In this document: positions 46,417 to 55,998 of the stretch, one piece after another | Numbering within the stretch: the stretch's first letter is position 1 | Layout of the letters: every line of letters begins with the position of its first letter | Assembly (NCBI RefSeq): GCF_001465795.2 | Contig: NZ_CP013659.2 | Coordinates: 1,072,501-1,136,500 of the forward strand | Source: Planococcus rifietoensis | GTDB taxonomy: Bacteria; Bacillota; Bacilli; Bacillales_A; Planococcaceae | Reading direction: 5' to 3' | DNA: 64,000 nucleotides | Position numbers and translations under genes: made by a program | The notes under the pieces: model-generated | The model's database searches: none | What the model saw: the letters and a program-made list of their open reading frames with translations, nothing else | What the model was told of the DNA's origin: nothing

Positions 46417-46994
46417 AGGTCCATAACGTAGAACTGGTGATTAGCGCGGTTCGTCCAGCGCAATACCCCGAAACCGAGCTTCCCGAGTTTGCACTCGCCG
46501 GACGCTCGAACGTCGGAAAATCGTCTTTTATCAATAAACTGATTGGCCGCAAAAGCATGGCTCGTATTTCGTCCAAACCTGGCAAAACGCAAACTTTGAA
46601 CTTTTACAAGATCGAAGAAGACTTATTTTTCGTCGACGTTCCAGGTTACGGGTACGCAAAAGTATCCAAAAGCGAACGTGAAGCATGGGGCAAGATGATC
46701 GAGACCTATATTACAAGCCGCGAGCAATTGCGTGCAGTGGTTCAAATCGTCGATCTGCGCCATCCGCCGAGCAAAGATGACCAAATGATGTATGATTTCA
46801 TGAAACATTACAACATCCCGTGCATCATCATCGCGACAAAAGCCGACAAGATCCCGAAAGGCAAATGGGACAAGCATAAGAAAATCGTCCGTGAAGGGCT
46901 TGACATGGAGAAAGGCGATCCATTAATCGTCTTTTCTTCCGAAACTGGGCTCGGGCAAGAAGCCGCCTGGCAGGAAATCGAAAAACGCATGTAA
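46413..46994 (+). CDS. ysxC: Ribosome biogenesis GTPase YsxC/EngB
   Basis: 193 residues (B. subtilis 195). Small GTPase for 50S subunit assembly. G1 GRSNVGKS at 30-37, G2 threonine in [12 protein letters not shown]3 [11 protein letters not shown]4 TKADK and the G5-like SSETG. It begins inside the lonA stop codon and is followed by a strong terminator. Confidence 0.95.
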   Translation: MKVHNVELVISAVRPAQYPETELPEFALAGRSNVGKSSFINKLIGRKSMARISSKPGKTQTLNFYKIEEDLFFVDVPGYGYAKVSKSEREAWGKMIETYITSREQLRAVVQIVDLRHPPSKDDQMMYDFMKHYNIPCIIIATKADKIPKGKWDKHKKIVREGLDMEKGDPLIVFSSETGLGQEAAWQEIEKRM

Positions 46995-47029
46995 GCAAGC
47001 AGGCAGTTCACCTGACTGGCTTGAAATAA

Positions 47030-47074
47030 AACAGGACCCGGAAAATCATTGATTTTCCGGGTCCTGTTTTTTGT
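47030..47074 (+). terminator. Strong terminator after ysxC
   Basis: A perfect 17-pair stem (ACAGGACCCGGAAAATC with its complement, loop ATT), then TTTTTTG. Confidence 0.92.
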
Positions 47075-47120
47075 TTTGTATAGTAATCAGCTGAAATAGA
47101 TGAACGAGATAATTAAACGA

Positions 47121-47340
47121 GTGAGCGAGATGAATGGCTCATCGGTTATTTCTTCATAAAGTAGTCGCCTCCCGCTTGGGGCATGCCTCCCACAATAAGC
47201 CAAGAAGAACACTTGTCTTATTGCTCCGGCTTGCCCATGTGCGCGGTTCGGCTTTTAGATTTCATTGGATATTGCGTGCGAAAACGTGTCATTATTAGTT
47301 GGTTTCATCCGCTGGTAGGGACACCTAGCTGGACTTGATA
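47121..47340 (+). repeat. Structured repeat R2, unit B1
   Basis: Homologous to the units at 9.7-10.2 kb but inverted. Hairpin core at 47193-47223: outer arms CAATAAG/CTTATTG, inner arms CAAG/CTTG and loop AAGAACA. Shared flanks are CGCCTCCCGCTTGGGGCATG before, CGGTTCGGC after and TAGCTGGACTTGAT at the end. Confidence 0.88.
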
Positions 47341-47557
47341 GTGAGATAAATCGGCCGATGATTATTTCATCGTAAAGCTAGCCGCCTCCCGCTTGGGGCA
47401 TGCCTCCCGCAATAAGCCAAGAAGAACACTTGTCTTATCGCTTCGGCTCGCCCGTATGCGCGGTTCGGCTTTTAGATTTCATTGGATGTTGGATGCGAAG
47501 AAGTGTCACTGTTAATTGTTTTTATCCGCTCTTGGCGACGCTTAGCTGGACTTGATA
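47341..47557 (+). repeat. Structured repeat R2, unit B2
   Basis: Second tandem unit, highly similar to B1 (period about 220). Hairpin core at 47410-47440 with the same arms and loop, one mismatch in the outer stem. Confidence 0.88.
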
Positions 47558-47650
47558 ATTATAGAGAAGTTCTGTGATCAGTTCAATTTGAATTTACGAA
47601 GATGATTAAAGTGTTTCACACTTGCTTAAGTGTATGATGAATTATATTTC

Positions 47651-47790
47651 CCCTCTAAAATTAGAGATGAAGCGGAAGGGAGGCGACGCCGGAGGGACCG
47701 CGCGGGCTGGCGAGACAAATGTGCCGCGTACTTTGGCACATTGGCTCAACACCCGCCCCTCGGCAAGCGTCCTCCCTGAAGCGCAATCTC
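47651..47790 (+). repeat. Repeat family R3, copy 2
   Basis: Shares CCCTCT, AGCGGAAGGG, GGACCGCGCGGGCTGGCGAG, ACAAA, GGCTCAACACCCGCCCC and CGGCAAGC with the minus-strand copy at 9301-9440. Its internal hairpin is AATGTGCC (47718-47725) with GGCACATT (47735-47742), unrelated in sequence to that of copy 1. Confidence 0.85.
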
Positions 47791-47956
47791 CACCCAATAC
47801 ACCTCCTACTTAATTTTGATAATATACATATCTTTTTCCTAATTCAACACCATGAAAATTGCCATCTATTGTGCACAAGTTCACAGTCAATTCCGACTAC
47901 AAGCGTTATACTTGTGACACCATAATCGCTTTGCTAGAATTGTAATTAGGTTAAGT

Positions 47957-47971
47957 TTAGAATGATTATAA
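47957..47971 (+). promoter_or_regulatory. PerR-like box upstream of hemA
   Basis: TTAGAATGATTATAA matches the Per box TTATAATNATTATAA at 13 of 14 defined positions. It lies 149 bases before the hemA start in an AT-rich promoter-like stretch. A short hairpin (GTTTCCG/CGGAAAC) follows at 47978-47994. In B. subtilis the hemAXCDBL operon is repressed by PerR, which supports the call. Confidence 0.7.
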
Positions 47972-48119
47972 AGTGGAGTTTCCGTAGCGGAAACCCTTGT
48001 ACGATAAAGCAAAGTTCAAGCAGGTTCATGCCTTGTTCACAAAATTGCAGGCATAACCTGATGAAAAAGTGGTATACTTAGGGAAATGAAATATTGAACG
48101 CGAAAGGTGTTTTAAGCCC

Positions 48120-49502
48120 ATGCATACACTCGTAGTCGGGGTCAACTACCGTTCAGCGCCTGTATCGATCCGTGAGAAGCTGTCGTTCATCGAAAGCGAG
48201 CTTCCACAAGCGATGCAAGCCCTGCAACAACAAAAAAGCATATTGGAGAACGTCATCGTATCGACATGCAACCGGACGGAGATCTATGCCGTCGTGGACC
48301 AGCTGCATACCGGCCGTTTTTACGTGAAGCAATTTTTGGCTTCCTATTTCGACATTCCGATGGAGCAGTTCTCCCAGTATTTATTCCTTCATGAACAGGA
48401 CGAAGCGATTGATCATTTGTTCCGTGTCACTGCCGGAATCGATTCGATGGTGCTTGGCGAGACGCAGATCCTCGGGCAAGTGAAATCGAGTTTCCTCGCA
48501 GGCCAAGAAATCGGCACGACGGGAACCGTGTTCAATCAATTGTTCAAGCAAGCGGTGACGCTGGCGAAACGTGCGCATAGCGAAACAGCGATTGGCGAGA
48601 ACGCCGTATCGGTTTCCTACGCAGCGGTCGAGCTTGGCAAGAAGATCTTCGGTTCATTGAAGAACAAGCATGTCGTCATTCTCGGAGCAGGGAAGATGGG
48701 CGAACTCGCCATCAAGAACCTGCAAGGCAGCGGAGCAGACCGCATTACGGTCATCAACCGCACATTCGAGAAAGCGGAAGTGCTCGCTGATAAATTCGGC
48801 GGAATGGCAAAACCATTGAATCAATTACAATGTGCCTTATTGGAAGCGGACATCCTGATTTCGTCCACCGGGTCGACGGATTTCGTCATCGATCTTGAGT
48901 TGATGCAGTTTGTCGAAAAGCTGAGAAAAGGCAAGCCGTTGTTCATGGTCGATATCGCGGTACCGCGTGATATGGATCCGCGCATCGGCGATCTTCAAAA
49001 CGTTTTCTTATATGACATTGATGATATGCAAGGCATCGTTGAAGCGAACCTCGCTGAACGTGAACGCGCGGCGAAACAAATCGCCGGCATGATCGAACAA
49101 GAAGCAGAGCAGTTCAACGACTGGCTTGGTACGCTCGGCGTCGTTCCGGTCATTTCTGCACTGCGTGAAAAAGCGCTTGGCATCCAAGCGGAAACGATGG
49201 AAAGCATCGAGAACAAAATGCCGGATTTGACGGATCGCGAGAAGAAGATCCTCAACAAGCACACGAAATCGATCATCAACCAGTTATTGAAAGAGCCGAT
49301 TTTGCAGGCGAAGGAAATGGGCACGGCGAAGAAATCACGCGAACAGCTAGAGTTGTTCATGCAGATTTTCGGCATTGAAGAAGAAGTCGAAGAGCAGCGT
49401 GAAAAACAAGCGCTTGCGACGCGCCAAAAAGCGGAGCGTGCACGCCTTGAAAAACAGCAAGAAGCACTGCAAGGGCAAGAAAATCCAGGCTATACTGTAT
49501 AA
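48120..49502 (+). CDS. hemA: Glutamyl-tRNA reductase
   Basis: 460 residues (B. subtilis 455). Reduces glutamyl-tRNA to glutamate-1-semialdehyde, the first committed step of C5 heme synthesis. Active-site Cys50 in [14 protein letters not shown]-binding [17 protein letters not shown] near residue 185, and a helical dimerisation domain at the C terminus with a charged Glu/Gln/Arg-rich tail. The start follows AAAGGTGTTTTAAGCCC. First gene of hemAXCDBL, behind a PerR-like box. Confidence 0.96.
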   Translation: MHTLVVGVNYRSAPVSIREKLSFIESELPQAMQALQQQKSILENVIVSTCNRTEIYAVVDQLHTGRFYVKQFLASYFDIPMEQFSQYLFLHEQDEAIDHLFRVTAGIDSMVLGETQILGQVKSSFLAGQEIGTTGTVFNQLFKQAVTLAKRAHSETAIGENAVSVSYAAVELGKKIFGSLKNKHVVILGAGKMGELAIKNLQGSGADRITVINRTFEKAEVLADKFGGMAKPLNQLQCALLEADILISSTGSTDFVIDLELMQFVEKLRKGKPLFMVDIAVPRDMDPRIGDLQNVFLYDIDDMQGIVEANLAERERAAKQIAGMIEQEAEQFNDWLGTLGVVPVISALREKALGIQAETMESIENKMPDLTDREKKILNKHTKSIINQLLKEPILQAKEMGTAKKSREQLELFMQIFGIEEEVEEQREKQALATRQKAERARLEKQQEALQGQENPGYTV

Positions 49503-49663
49503 AAGCATTTCCGATTGGCGTGGGTTTTCATCTCCATCGCCGTAAATGACCCAACCGGGCCGCGATTGCGGGATAGAGCTATCTTATAATGAGGCGTTTT
49601 CGAATCTATATGTTAAAATGTAGAGGCGAAACGCCTTTAATTATGGAAACGAAGGGGAATAGG

Positions 49664-50494
49664 ATGGCTGATATAACAATGGCAAGGCTGCATGAAGCTA
49701 TGGTTATACTATATGCTATCAGCCTTGTCTTTTATTTTGTCGATTATTTATATACTACGAAAAAAGCCATCCGGATCGCCATGTCACTTCTTGGGGCCGT
49801 GTGGTTATTGCAGACCGTGTTCCTGGTGCTCTATATCGTAGAGACGCAGCGATTCCCGGTACTGACTTTGTTTGAAGGCATTTATTTTTATGCGTGGCTA
49901 CTCGTTACGCTATCGCTCGTCTTGCGGATTTTTTACCGCTTCGACTTTGCGGTATTTTTGATCAATATCATCGGATTCATCTTTATGGTTATCCATACAT
50001 TTGCGCCGGTCCAGATCGAACGGTCGCCGGTTGGGGAAGCTTTGGTGTCGGAGTTGTTGTTCATCCACATCACGTTCGCGATTCTGTCCTATGCGGCATT
50101 TTCACTGTCGTTTGTCTTTTCCGCGCTTCACTTACTGCTATACAGGCTGTTGAAGCAGAAGAAATGGACGAAGCAATGGAGCAGCTTGCCGTCACTCGGG
50201 CAGACCGAACAAGGCATGACCATTTCCATCCTGGTCGGGATTCCGATGCTGTTCGTCTCGCTCGTTCTCGGCTTCCAATGGGCAGTCGTATCGTTGGAGG
50301 AATTTTCCATTTTAGATGTAAAAATTGTGGGTTCGTTCATCCTGCTGATTGTCTATAGCTTTATTCTATGGCGTCACCGGCGAGGCAACTTGAATGGCAT
50401 GAACTATGCCTGGGCTCATTTGTATGCGTTTTTGTTATTGCTGATTAATTTCTTTTTCGGCAGTCGTTTATCGGAATTTCATTTTTGGTATTAA
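49664..50494 (+). CDS. hemX: HemX, integral membrane protein of the heme operon
   Basis: 276 residues, identical in length to B. subtilis HemX, with about eight transmembrane helices (CcsA/ResC-like cytochrome c assembly family): ITFAILSYAAFSLSFVFSALHLLLYR and AWAHLYAFLLLLINFFFGSRLSEFHFWY. In B. subtilis it lowers GluTR (HemA) levels. ATG 49664 follows AAGGGG with 7-base spacing. The 160-base hemA-hemX gap contains an inverted repeat (AGGCGTTT/AAACGCCT, 49592-49636). Confidence 0.9.
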   Translation: MADITMARLHEAMVILYAISLVFYFVDYLYTTKKAIRIAMSLLGAVWLLQTVFLVLYIVETQRFPVLTLFEGIYFYAWLLVTLSLVLRIFYRFDFAVFLINIIGFIFMVIHTFAPVQIERSPVGEALVSELLFIHITFAILSYAAFSLSFVFSALHLLLYRLLKQKKWTKQWSSLPSLGQTEQGMTISILVGIPMLFVSLVLGFQWAVVSLEEFSILDVKIVGSFILLIVYSFILWRHRRGNLNGMNYAWAHLYAFLLLLINFFFGSRLSEFHFWY

Positions 50495-50512
50495 TAGAAA
50501 GGTAGGATTCAG

Positions 50513-51442
50513 TTGAGAAAAATCATTGTAGGGTCAAGAAGAAGCAAGCTTGCGTTGACGCAAACCAACCAATTCATCGAGAAAATGAAAGCGGCAGGTG
50601 CGCCGTTTGAATTCGAGATTAAGGAGATTGTCACTAAAGGCGACCGCATCCTGGATGTTCAATTGTCAAAAGTGGGGGGCAAAGGGCTTTTCGTTAAGGA
50701 AATCGAAGAGGCGCTATATGCCAAGGAAATCGATTTCGCCGTCCACAGCATGAAAGACATGCCAGCTGTACTTCCTGAAGGTTTTGTCATCGGTTGTATC
50801 CCGGACCGGGAAGACCCGCGTGACGCCTTTATTGCGAATGACCATGTGAAATTGATGGATTTGCCAGTCGGCGCTGTCGTCGGCACTAGCAGCTTGCGCC
50901 GGAGCTCGCAGTTACTTTTGCTGCGCCCGGACCTCGATGTCCAGTGGATCCGCGGGAATATCGATACACGCCTCGCGAAGCTCCATGCAGGGGATTTCGA
51001 TGCCATCATCCTGGCAGCTGCTGGTTTGAAACGCATGGGCTGGAGCGATGACATCGTCACTGAATTCATGAATACAGAAGACTGCCTGCCAGCGATCGGC
51101 CAAGGCGCACTCGCCATTGAATGCCGTGAAGACGACGAAGAGCTTCTTGTGGAACTGGCGAAAGTGAACGATAAAGAAACTGAACTGGCCGTTACGGCGG
51201 AGCGTAAATTCCTGAAAGACATGAACGGCAGCTGCCAAGTGCCGATTGCAGGATACGCGACGGTTTCAGGTGATGAAATTTCCTTCACAGGATTGATTTC
51301 AGCTCCAGAAGGCGACCAAGTGTATAAAGAATCAGCGGCCGGCAAAGACCCGATTGAAGCAGGCCGTATCGTAGCTGAAAAAATCAGTGCACAAGGCGGA
51401 TATGATTTGATCCAGCGTGTCATCGCCGAAAGCAATGTGTAA
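50513..51442 (+). CDS. hemC: Hydroxymethylbilane synthase (TTG start)
   Basis: 309 residues. Polymerises four porphobilinogens. N-terminal [42 protein letters not shown], and the dipyrromethane cofactor Cys241 in [15 protein letters not shown] 50513 follows AAAGGTAGGATTCAG and is the only start near the conserved N terminus. It overlaps hemD at the 3' end. Confidence 0.96.
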   Translation: MRKIIVGSRRSKLALTQTNQFIEKMKAAGAPFEFEIKEIVTKGDRILDVQLSKVGGKGLFVKEIEEALYAKEIDFAVHSMKDMPAVLPEGFVIGCIPDREDPRDAFIANDHVKLMDLPVGAVVGTSSLRRSSQLLLLRPDLDVQWIRGNIDTRLAKLHAGDFDAIILAAAGLKRMGWSDDIVTEFMNTEDCLPAIGQGALAIECREDDEELLVELAKVNDKETELAVTAERKFLKDMNGSCQVPIAGYATVSGDEISFTGLISAPEGDQVYKESAAGKDPIEAGRIVAEKISAQGGYDLIQRVIAESNV

Positions 51443-52121
51443 GAAAAAACCGGTCATTATTTTCACCGGCAGCCGGCTGCCGAAAGAAGCGGCAGAGCTG
51501 GCACTGCAGAACGGGGCACAGGTGGAATATTTTCCGTTGATTGAAACGGTGCTTAGAAACACCGATGTGCCTGATTTCGGGCGCTATGGCTGGCTGATTT
51601 TCACGAGCCGCAATAGCGCCGAAGCTTTTTGCAAACTGCATCCCGAAACGAATGCGAAAATAGCGGCTGTCGGCGACAAGACCGCTGAAATGCTGGAAGA
51701 ACACGGCTATACGGTCGACTTCATCCCATCAACGTTCAGTGCCGATGTCTTTGTCCAGGAATTTCCGGACATCGCCGGCAAGGAACGCTGTTTGTTTGTC
51801 CGGGGGGCGCTCGCCAAAGACACGATTTTGTCGATGCCTCTTGCGATCGATGAATGGACCGTCTACGACACCGTCAAAAAGCGCAGCAACGCGCAAGCGC
51901 TCGCAGAAATGTCCAATGTCACGATTATTTTCGCCAGCCCTTCAGCAGTTTCCGCTTACACGGATGCGGGCGGAAATTTCAAAAACATTCAGACTGCCGC
52001 GATTGGGCACATCACCGAACGAGCGATTAAAGAAGCGGGGGGCGAAGTTCATTTCCGCCCTGAAACTTATACGTATCTTGAAATCATCCAGACAATAGCG
52101 AAAGGAAGTTGCAACTTATGA
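51435..52121 (+). CDS. hemD: Uroporphyrinogen-III synthase
   Basis: 228 residues, a poorly conserved family. It closes and inverts hydroxymethylbilane. Recognised by position and by the two-domain pattern with [37 protein letters not shown] and [34 protein letters not shown] 51435 overlaps the hemC stop by 8 bases. No strong ribosome-binding site is seen, so translational coupling is likely; GTG 51417 is the alternative. Its end overlaps the hemB start (ATGA). Confidence 0.88.
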   Translation: MCKKKPVIIFTGSRLPKEAAELALQNGAQVEYFPLIETVLRNTDVPDFGRYGWLIFTSRNSAEAFCKLHPETNAKIAAVGDKTAEMLEEHGYTVDFIPSTFSADVFVQEFPDIAGKERCLFVRGALAKDTILSMPLAIDEWTVYDTVKKRSNAQALAEMSNVTIIFASPSAVSAYTDAGGNFKNIQTAAIGHITERAIKEAGGEVHFRPETYTYLEIIQTIAKGSCNL

Positions 52122-53098
52122 AAGATTTGAAATTCGATCGCCACCGCCGCCTGCGCGGTTCAGCGAATCTTCGTGCAATGGTCCGTGAAACCTCCATCCA
52201 GAAAGAGGATTTCATTTATCCGATTTTCGTTGTGGAAGGCGAAGACTATAAAAAAGAAATCTCCTCAATGCCAGGCGTTTATCATTTTTCAATCGACCGC
52301 CTTGGCGAAGAATTGGATGAAGTGGTCGAACTCGGCATTCCGTCCGTCATTCTTTTCGGTGTTCCGAAAGATAAAGACCCGGTCGGCTCGCAAGCTTATC
52401 ACGACCACGCGATCACACAAGAAGCGATTCGTTTTGCCAAACAGCGCCATCCAGAACTCGTTGTCATCGCCGATACGTGCTTATGCCAATACACTGACCA
52501 TGGCCATTGCGGCGTTATCGAAGACGGCGTCATCTTGAATGACGAGTCGCTCGACTTGTTGGCGCGTACAGCGGTATCTCAAGCGAAAGCCGGAGCAGAC
52601 ATCATCGCGCCATCGAACATGATGGACGGATTTGTCGCGGCGATTCGCTACGGTCTCGACGAAGCCGGATTCTCAAATATTCCAATCATGTCATACGGCG
52701 TGAAATATGCTTCCGCTTATTACGGGCCATTCCGCGAAGCGGCGCATTCAACGCCTCAATTCGGCGACCGCAAAACCTACCAAATGGATCCGGCAAACCG
52801 CATGGAAGCACTTCGCGAAGCGTCATCCGATGTCAATGAAGGTGCCGATTTCATGATCGTCAAACCGGCATTGTCTTATCTTGATATCATCCGCGAAGTC
52901 CGCGATAACTTCGACATTCCGATTGTGGCTTATAATGTGTCCGGCGAATACGCAATGGTTAAAGCAGCCGCACAAAACGGCTGGGTCGATGAAGAGAAAA
53001 TCGTCCTTGAAACTTTGCTCAGCATGAAACGTGCGGGCGCAGATATTCTGATGTCGTACCACGCAAAAGACGCGGTACGCTGGCTGGAGGGGAAATAA
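52118..53098 (+). CDS. hemB: Delta-aminolevulinic acid dehydratase (porphobilinogen synthase)
   Basis: 326 residues (B. subtilis 324). Joins two 5-aminolevulinates. Schiff-base lysines lie in [17 protein letters not shown] and [11 protein letters not shown]. The metal cluster [13 protein letters not shown] provides the cysteine ligands of zinc-type enzymes. ATG 52118 follows AAAGGAAGTTGCAACTT and overlaps the hemD stop; a longer start at 52109 would precede proper spacing. Confidence 0.97.
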   Translation: MKDLKFDRHRRLRGSANLRAMVRETSIQKEDFIYPIFVVEGEDYKKEISSMPGVYHFSIDRLGEELDEVVELGIPSVILFGVPKDKDPVGSQAYHDHAITQEAIRFAKQRHPELVVIADTCLCQYTDHGHCGVIEDGVILNDESLDLLARTAVSQAKAGADIIAPSNMMDGFVAAIRYGLDEAGFSNIPIMSYGVKYASAYYGPFREAAHSTPQFGDRKTYQMDPANRMEALREASSDVNEGADFMIVKPALSYLDIIREVRDNFDIPIVAYNVSGEYAMVKAAAQNGWVDEEKIVLETLLSMKRAGADILMSYHAKDAVRWLEGK

Positions 53099-53099
53099 C

Positions 53100-54386
53100 A
53101 TGGGATACGAAAACTCTAAACAAGCATTCGAAGAAGCGAAACCATTGATGCCAGGCGGCGTTAACAGCCCGGTGCGAGCCTTTAAATCGGTCAATATGGA
53201 CCCGATTTTCATGCAATCCGGCAGCGGCGCGACCATTACGGACATCGACGGCAATACGTATATCGATTACGTCTTGTCTTGGGGCCCGCTGATTCTGGGC
53301 CATGCCCATCCTGAAGTGGTGAAAGCCATCCAGGAACAGGCAACACTTGGCACTTCATTTGGCACACCAACGACCCTTGAAAACGATATGGCAAAACTCG
53401 TCCAAGAGCGCGTGCCGTCAATTGAAATGGTCCGTATGGTATCATCCGGTACAGAAGCGACGATGAGCGCATTGCGCGTGGCACGTGGCTATACCGGACG
53501 CAACAAAATCTTGAAATTCGAAGGCTGCTACCACGGCCATGGCGATAGCTTGTTGATTAAAGCAGGATCTGGCGTTGCGACACTCGGCTTGCCGGATTCA
53601 CCAGGCGTTCCTGAATCTGTGGCAAAAAACACGATCACGGTTCCTTATAACGATTTGGAAAGCGTGCGTTTAGCATTCCAGGAATTCGGCGATGACTTGG
53701 CGGCTGTGATCGTCGAGCCGGTTGCCGGCAATATGGGTGTCGTCCCGCCAGCTGAAGGATTCCTTCAAGAGCTGCGCAACTTGACGCATGAAAACGGCAC
53801 CGTTTTGATCTTTGATGAAGTCATGACCGGCTTCCGCGTCGGCTATAATTGTGCCCAAGGCCATTACAGCGTCACGCCGGACATGACATGCCTTGGCAAA
53901 GTCATCGGCGGCGGGTTGCCTGTCGGCGCATTCGGCGGCAAACGCGAAATCATGGAACAAGTCGCACCAAGCGGCTCGATCTACCAGGCAGGCACACTGT
54001 CCGGAAACCCGCTCGCGATGCGTGCAGGCTTTGAGACATTGTCGCGTTTGAATGAAGCAAGCTACGAAACATTCGTCGAACGTGGTGACCAGCTCGAAAA
54101 AGGTTTCCGCGAAGCGGCTGAAAAATACAATATCCCGCATACGGTCAACCGTGCAGGCTCGATGATCGGCTTCTTCTTCACGAATGAGGAAGTGACGAAC
54201 TTTGAAACAGCTTCGAGTTCCGATCTGGAGTTGTTTGCGGAGTACTATCGTTTGATGGCGGAAGAAGGCATTTATTTGCCACCATCCCAGTTTGAAGGCA
54301 TGTTCCTTTCGACTGCCCATACACCTGAACATATCGAACGCACAGTGCAAGCATTCCATAATGTGTTTGCGAAACTAGCGAAATAA
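53100..54386 (+). CDS. hemL: Glutamate-1-semialdehyde 2,1-aminomutase
   Basis: 428 residues (B. subtilis 430). PLP enzyme converting glutamate-1-semialdehyde to 5-aminolevulinate, using the HemA product. PLP lysine Lys267 in [14 protein letters not shown], with [20 protein letters not shown] and [12 protein letters not shown]. It starts 1 base after the hemB stop behind GGAGGGGAAATAAC. Last gene of the heme operon. In B. subtilis, spoVID-ysxE follow before valS; here they are replaced by an AbrB-family transporter-like gene. Confidence 0.97.
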   Translation: MGYENSKQAFEEAKPLMPGGVNSPVRAFKSVNMDPIFMQSGSGATITDIDGNTYIDYVLSWGPLILGHAHPEVVKAIQEQATLGTSFGTPTTLENDMAKLVQERVPSIEMVRMVSSGTEATMSALRVARGYTGRNKILKFEGCYHGHGDSLLIKAGSGVATLGLPDSPGVPESVAKNTITVPYNDLESVRLAFQEFGDDLAAVIVEPVAGNMGVVPPAEGFLQELRNLTHENGTVLIFDEVMTGFRVGYNCAQGHYSVTPDMTCLGKVIGGGLPVGAFGGKREIMEQVAPSGSIYQAGTLSGNPLAMRAGFETLSRLNEASYETFVERGDQLEKGFREAAEKYNIPHTVNRAGSMIGFFFTNEEVTNFETASSSDLELFAEYYRLMAEEGIYLPPSQFEGMFLSTAHTPEHIERTVQAFHNVFAKLAK

Positions 54387-54393
54387 TTTAGAT

Positions 54394-54442
54394 AAACCGT
54401 CCTTGAAGGCCAGAACCGCTGGCTTTTGGGGGCGGTTTTTTT
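54394..54442 (+). terminator. Terminator after hemL
   Basis: AAACCG outer arms with an inner GCCAG/CTGGC stem, then GGGCGGTTTTTTT. Confidence 0.75.
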
Positions 54443-54627
54443 CACAAATTAATTGTGCTCGTTTCTTTTATTATCAGGATAGGTGAAGGGAGAGGATTAT
54501 ATTTGCCATAAGAGTGACGAAACTTATTAGTTGAGAAATCGATTTGTAGAGGGAAGTGCATTTTCTGTCTAATAGTCTGGTAATATAAAACTAATGGTAA
54601 TTTTAATTAGTGAAAGTTGGTAACGCA

Positions 54628-55677
54628 TTGAAACGTTTTCTTGTAACTTTAGCCATTGCGCTTGGCGCTGGCTTTTTGTTTAGCTTGACCGGCTTGTTCC
54701 TGCCTTGGCTGCTGGGTCCGATGGCGGCTTTTCTTATTTTGCGTCAAGTGACCGATATGAAGTTCCACTGGCCGAAAGTGTTCCGGACGCTCGGGCTATT
54801 GCTGCTCGGTGTTCAGATCGGCGCAGCTTTTACGCAGGAGTCGGTATTGTTGATGGCGACAGATCTGCCGTATATGTTCATCATGACGATCGCGGTCGTC
54901 GCGTTTTCCTTAGTGCTCGGATGGTTGTTCCAGCGTATGACGCGCGTCACGATGTCGACGGCGTTGCTCGGTTCAATGCCGGGCGGCTTGTCGCAGATGG
55001 TGCTAATTTCAGAAGAAGTGAAATCCGCTAATGTGACGATCGTGTCGGTCATGCAGACCTTCCGCATCCTGCTCATCGTCTTCACCGTGCCGCTCGCTGC
55101 AGGACTCTTGTCGGGACGAGCGCCGGGTGACATCACAGAGACGGCCTTCCGGTTCTCGCCGTATGCATTCGGCATCGCACTCGTCTTCGGTTACGTCTTG
55201 TACTGGATCATGAAGCGCATTTCTTTTCCAGCGCGCGAATTGATGGCGCCGGTTCTTGCGATGGCTGTCGTCCAGACCTTGACCGGCAGCGATTTAATCG
55301 ATTTACCGGGACTCGTCATCATCATCGCGCAAGTGTTGATCGGAACGCATCTCGGCTTGTCGATGGAGAAGCTTGGCGATTCCTTGGATGGGCGGATTGC
55401 AGGGGCAGTATTGCTCAATACCGTATTGCTCATTGTGTTTTCAGCAGGTCTTGCCTACGGATTGGAACTGCTATTGCCGGAGTATCTATTCCTCGACTTT
55501 TTCTTGAGTGCAGCCCCGGGCGGCATGGCGGAGATGACGATTACCGCGCTCGAGGCGGGAGCCGATGTGCCGCTGGTGACGAGCTTCCATCTGTTCCGGC
55601 TGTTCTTTATCCTGCTCGTTGCGGCGCCGCTCGTGTCTCACTACGTGAAAAAGCTTGACGCTAAATCAGGCTATTGA
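54628..55677 (+). CDS. AbrB-family (AmoA-like, PF05145) membrane protein
   Basis: 349 residues with about nine or ten transmembrane helices arranged as two similar halves. Each half carries a glycine-rich GSMPGGLSQMVLI or AAPGGMAEMTITALEAGADVPLV segment, the duplicated AbrB motif. The Pfam label mentions ammonia monooxygenase, but no evidence links the family to ammonia oxidation; it is probably a small-molecule transporter or regulator. The start is uncertain: TTG 54628 gives the usual KRFLVTLAIALGAGF N terminus, GTG 54610 lies 18 bases upstream, and neither has a strong ribosome-binding site. It is unrelated to the AbrB transition-state regulator. The valS promoter overlaps its 3' end. Confidence 0.85.
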   Translation: MKRFLVTLAIALGAGFLFSLTGLFLPWLLGPMAAFLILRQVTDMKFHWPKVFRTLGLLLLGVQIGAAFTQESVLLMATDLPYMFIMTIAVVAFSLVLGWLFQRMTRVTMSTALLGSMPGGLSQMVLISEEVKSANVTIVSVMQTFRILLIVFTVPLAAGLLSGRAPGDITETAFRFSPYAFGIALVFGYVLYWIMKRISFPARELMAPVLAMAVVQTLTGSDLIDLPGLVIIIAQVLIGTHLGLSMEKLGDSLDGRIAGAVLLNTVLLIVFSAGLAYGLELLLPEYLFLDFFLSAAPGGMAEMTITALEAGADVPLVTSFHLFRLFFILLVAAPLVSHYVKKLDAKSGY

Positions 55678-55684
55678 GTACAAT
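55655..55684 (+). promoter_or_regulatory. Promoter of the valS leader
   Basis: TTGACG at 55655-55660, an 18-base spacer and TACAAT at 55679-55684. It overlaps the AbrB-family gene and starts transcription just before the T-box. Confidence 0.7.
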
Positions 55685-55690
55685 AAGCTT

Positions 55691-55937
55691 AACAGGATAT
55701 TGATGCGTTGATGAGGATAGTAAAGTGTCCGGGACATTTCAGAGAGGGAGCCGAGTGGTGAGAGGCTTTCATGTTCCGCATTTGAATGTCACCTCGGAGC
55801 AGTTGCCGTGAAATGAGTAGCGGGAACCGGATGCGAATCCGTTATCGAACTTGAGAGCCAGGCGCAATTCTGCCTGTGTATAAAGGTGGTACCGCGAAAA
55901 ACTCCTTCGTCCTTTACGAGACGACAGGAGTTTTTTT
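55691..55937 (+). promoter_or_regulatory. T-box leader of valS
   Basis: T-box AAGGTGGTACCGCG at 55883-55896, followed by the terminator at 55899-55937. Specifier segment AATGTCACC with GTC (Val) at 55788-55790, parallel to AGTTCACC in pheS. It senses uncharged tRNA-Val. Confidence 0.92.
55899..55937 (+). terminator. T-box terminator before valS
   Basis: AACTCCTTCGTC pairs with GACGACAGGAGTT, followed by a T-run. Confidence 0.85.
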
Positions 55938-55998
55938 GTATTCATTTTTAAGTTCGACAGTAAACAGAGCCGAATATTGGCCAAGAGGAGGAATTTGG

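Larger units (their letters stand above)
47075..47950. other. Non-coding block holding a tandem R2 pair and R3
   Basis: Nearly 0.9 kb with no credible gene. Two R2 units (47121-47340, 47341-47557) and one R3 copy (47651-47790), all in plus orientation. Short frames here lack ribosome-binding sites and lie within the repeats. AT-rich DNA follows up to the hemA control region. Confidence 0.8.

Noticed and set aside
47622..47925. Two overlapping plus-strand frames of 63 and 68 codons
   Set aside because: They run through repeat R3 without ribosome-binding sites or protein-like composition.
48045..48078. TTGCAG...TATACT promoter directly before hemA
   Set aside because: The spacing of 22 bases is too long for a sigma-A promoter, and there is no extended -10; the region near the PerR-like box is a better candidate.
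54628..55677. Ammonia monooxygenase
   Set aside because: The name comes from an old family label; the sequence is an AbrB-type duplicated membrane protein without copper-enzyme features.
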